Part shown: positions 13,727-14,180 of the stretch, piece by piece
Layout of the letters: every line of letters starts with the position of its first letter
Numbering within the stretch: the stretch's first letter is position 1
DNA from: Symbiobacteriaceae bacterium
GTDB taxonomy: Bacteria > Bacillota > JAAYKD01 > WRDA01
Reading direction: 5' to 3'
Assembly: GCA_009779515.1 (NCBI GenBank)
Contig: WREE01000039.1
Coordinates: forward strand, 1 to 14,180
DNA: 14,180 nt
Program-made: the position numbers and the translations under genes
The notes under the pieces: generated by a model
The model's input: only the letters and a program-made list of their open reading frames with translations
What the model was told of the DNA's origin: nothing
The model's database searches: none

Positions 13727-13957
13727 TTAACCATACACTTCGATCTTAAACAGACTTTTCGGACTGGTTCCGGATTGGGGCACCCGTGAATACGCTCGAT
13801 ATAGCTTCCTGTAATCCATCCTTTCCAGGAGCGCATTCAGTAACTTCACCGAATCATCTGTGGGTATCAAGCCATCGATTTCCATCGGAGATTGCAGTTG
13901 ATATTCCTCGTCCACTAGTGTATAATCCGTACTGGTCATATGATTGGGTAGTTGCAT
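13727..13957 (-). pseudogene. Transposase N-terminal remnant, IS1182-like
   Basis: About 76 residues from the likely ATG at 13957 to a stop at 13727. The segment IDGLIPTDDSVKLLNALLER, then YRKLYRAYS, then TSPKSLFKIEVYG matches the start of IS1182/DUF772-type transposases (pattern LIPxDHxVRLLxxxxxxLDxxxLYxxYS...SPxxLxKxxxYG). The frame ends right after KIEVYG, where full transposases continue for roughly 350-400 more residues with the catalytic DDE residues. Only about 60 nt remain before the element's left end, so this is a deletion and not a simple frameshift. A TTG at 13975 also opens the frame but lies in the hairpin at 13970-14007. The piece cannot encode an active enzyme. Confidence 0.75.
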
Positions 13958-13969
13958 ATTCGAATCATA

Positions 13970-14007
13970 CCACAAAAACCAGGCTCTTTCGAGCCTGATT
14001 TTTGTGG
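13970..14007. repeat. Hairpin upstream of the transposase remnant
   Basis: CCACAAAAA (13970-13978) pairs with TTTTTGTGG (13999-14007), and inside it AGGCTC pairs with GAGCCT around TTTC, with a 2-nt internal bulge on each side. It is inside the IS end, just before the transposase start on the minus strand. Such hairpins in insertion sequences often block incoming transcription or translation of the transposase; that role is inferred. Confidence 0.65.
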
Positions 14008-14027
14008 TTTTGGACTTCTCTTATTGA

Positions 14028-14180
14028 GACAGCCCCTTTGTTGTTGTATATGAAAGCAGAAAACTGTTTCACCCACTTGCTAATTGCCGCGACGGATATA
14101 ACGAGCTCAGCTTAAGCGAGGTCAGGGAATATAGCTATGACCACAATGGCAATACCATCTCACGCATGAGCCATACGCTG
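14028..14180 (+). pseudogene. Possible Rhs/YD-repeat protein fragment, runs off the window
   Basis: An open frame from just after a TGA at 14025-14027 to the window end, without a start codon. From nt 14127 it reads EYSYDHNGNTISRMSHTL, which fits the YD-repeat pattern (YxYDxxGN) of Rhs and wall-associated proteins. The upstream part (FHPLANCRDGYNELSLSEVR) gives no recognisable match. The frame begins inside the IS remnant end, so the 5' part of a larger gene may have been removed by insertion or deletion there. With only one repeat visible, a chance match or a degraded gene cannot be excluded. What lies beyond the window would decide. Confidence 0.45.

Larger units (their letters stand above)
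13622..14036 (-). mobile_element. IS1182-like element, internal deletion derivative (MITE-like)
   Basis: A 415-bp segment bounded by near-perfect inverted ends: GGAGCTGTCTCAATAAG at 13622-13638 and GGGGCTGTCTCAATAAG read on the minus strand at 14036-14020 (16 of 17 identical). It carries only the first part of a transposase on the minus strand; more than 1 kb of an autonomous element would be missing. No target-site duplication is obvious. It could still be moved by a full-length relative elsewhere in the genome, because both ends are present. Confidence 0.75.

Overview
The window looks like a chromosomal segment of a low-to-mid GC Gram-positive-type bacterium, most likely of the class Clostridia (Firmicutes). 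The grounds are the Firmicutes-style order prmA-rsmE-mtaB, an Xaa-Pro peptidase gene directly before efp as in Bacillus yqhT-efp, a sortase, strong AGGAGG-type ribosome binding sites and many GTG or TTG starts. No rRNA or tRNA is visible, so the genus cannot be named.

Layout. 3-2635: two ABC exporter half-transporters forming a heterodimeric pair, the first cut by the window edge. 2637-2924: intergenic stretch packed with GTAG-type palindromic repeats. 2925-4912: an unrecognised multi-spanning membrane protein followed by a sortase. 4935-8330: prmA, rsmE and mtaB, which act on ribosomal protein L11, 16S rRNA and tRNA. 8348-9651: an M50 site-2 protease-like membrane protein and thymidylate kinase (tmk). 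9690-12059: a recognisable promoter, then lepB, an M24 Xaa-Pro peptidase and efp, closed by a strong bidirectional terminator. 12149-13180: an M42 aminopeptidase on the opposite strand. 13181-14180: gene-poor accessory DNA with a terminator-like hairpin, a long inverted repeat, a 415-bp deletion derivative of an IS1182-like element with both ends kept, and the edge of what looks like an Rhs/YD-repeat coding region.

The most unusual content is a set of short dispersed palindromic repeats that begin with GTAG. One kind starts GTAGAAGCC and contains GAAYTGYGTTC or close variants. It lies right after the stop of the second ABC gene, supplies the last codons and the stop of prmA, and occurs several times inside mtaB. 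In mtaB a 273-bp block (exactly 91 codons) of back-to-back hairpins interrupts the gene between two copies of TCTACTC without breaking the reading frame. Removing it on paper restores a normal-looking MtaB of about 426 residues. A second kind (GTAGGGG plus hairpin) occurs three times between 2703 and 2894, and a third (GTAGTGGCGGC plus hairpin) forms a perfect 23-bp inverted pair at 13353-13413. The shared GTAG next to a hairpin recalls REP/BIME elements moved by RAYT (TnpA-REP) enzymes. No such enzyme lies in this window, so that link is inference.

From the tight spacing, most plus-strand genes from 4100 to 12059 appear to be co-transcribed in one or two operons. Shine-Dalgarno spacing favours GTG or TTG starts downstream of the longest open frame for sortase, rsmE, mtaB, the M50 gene and efp, and an internal ATG for lepB.
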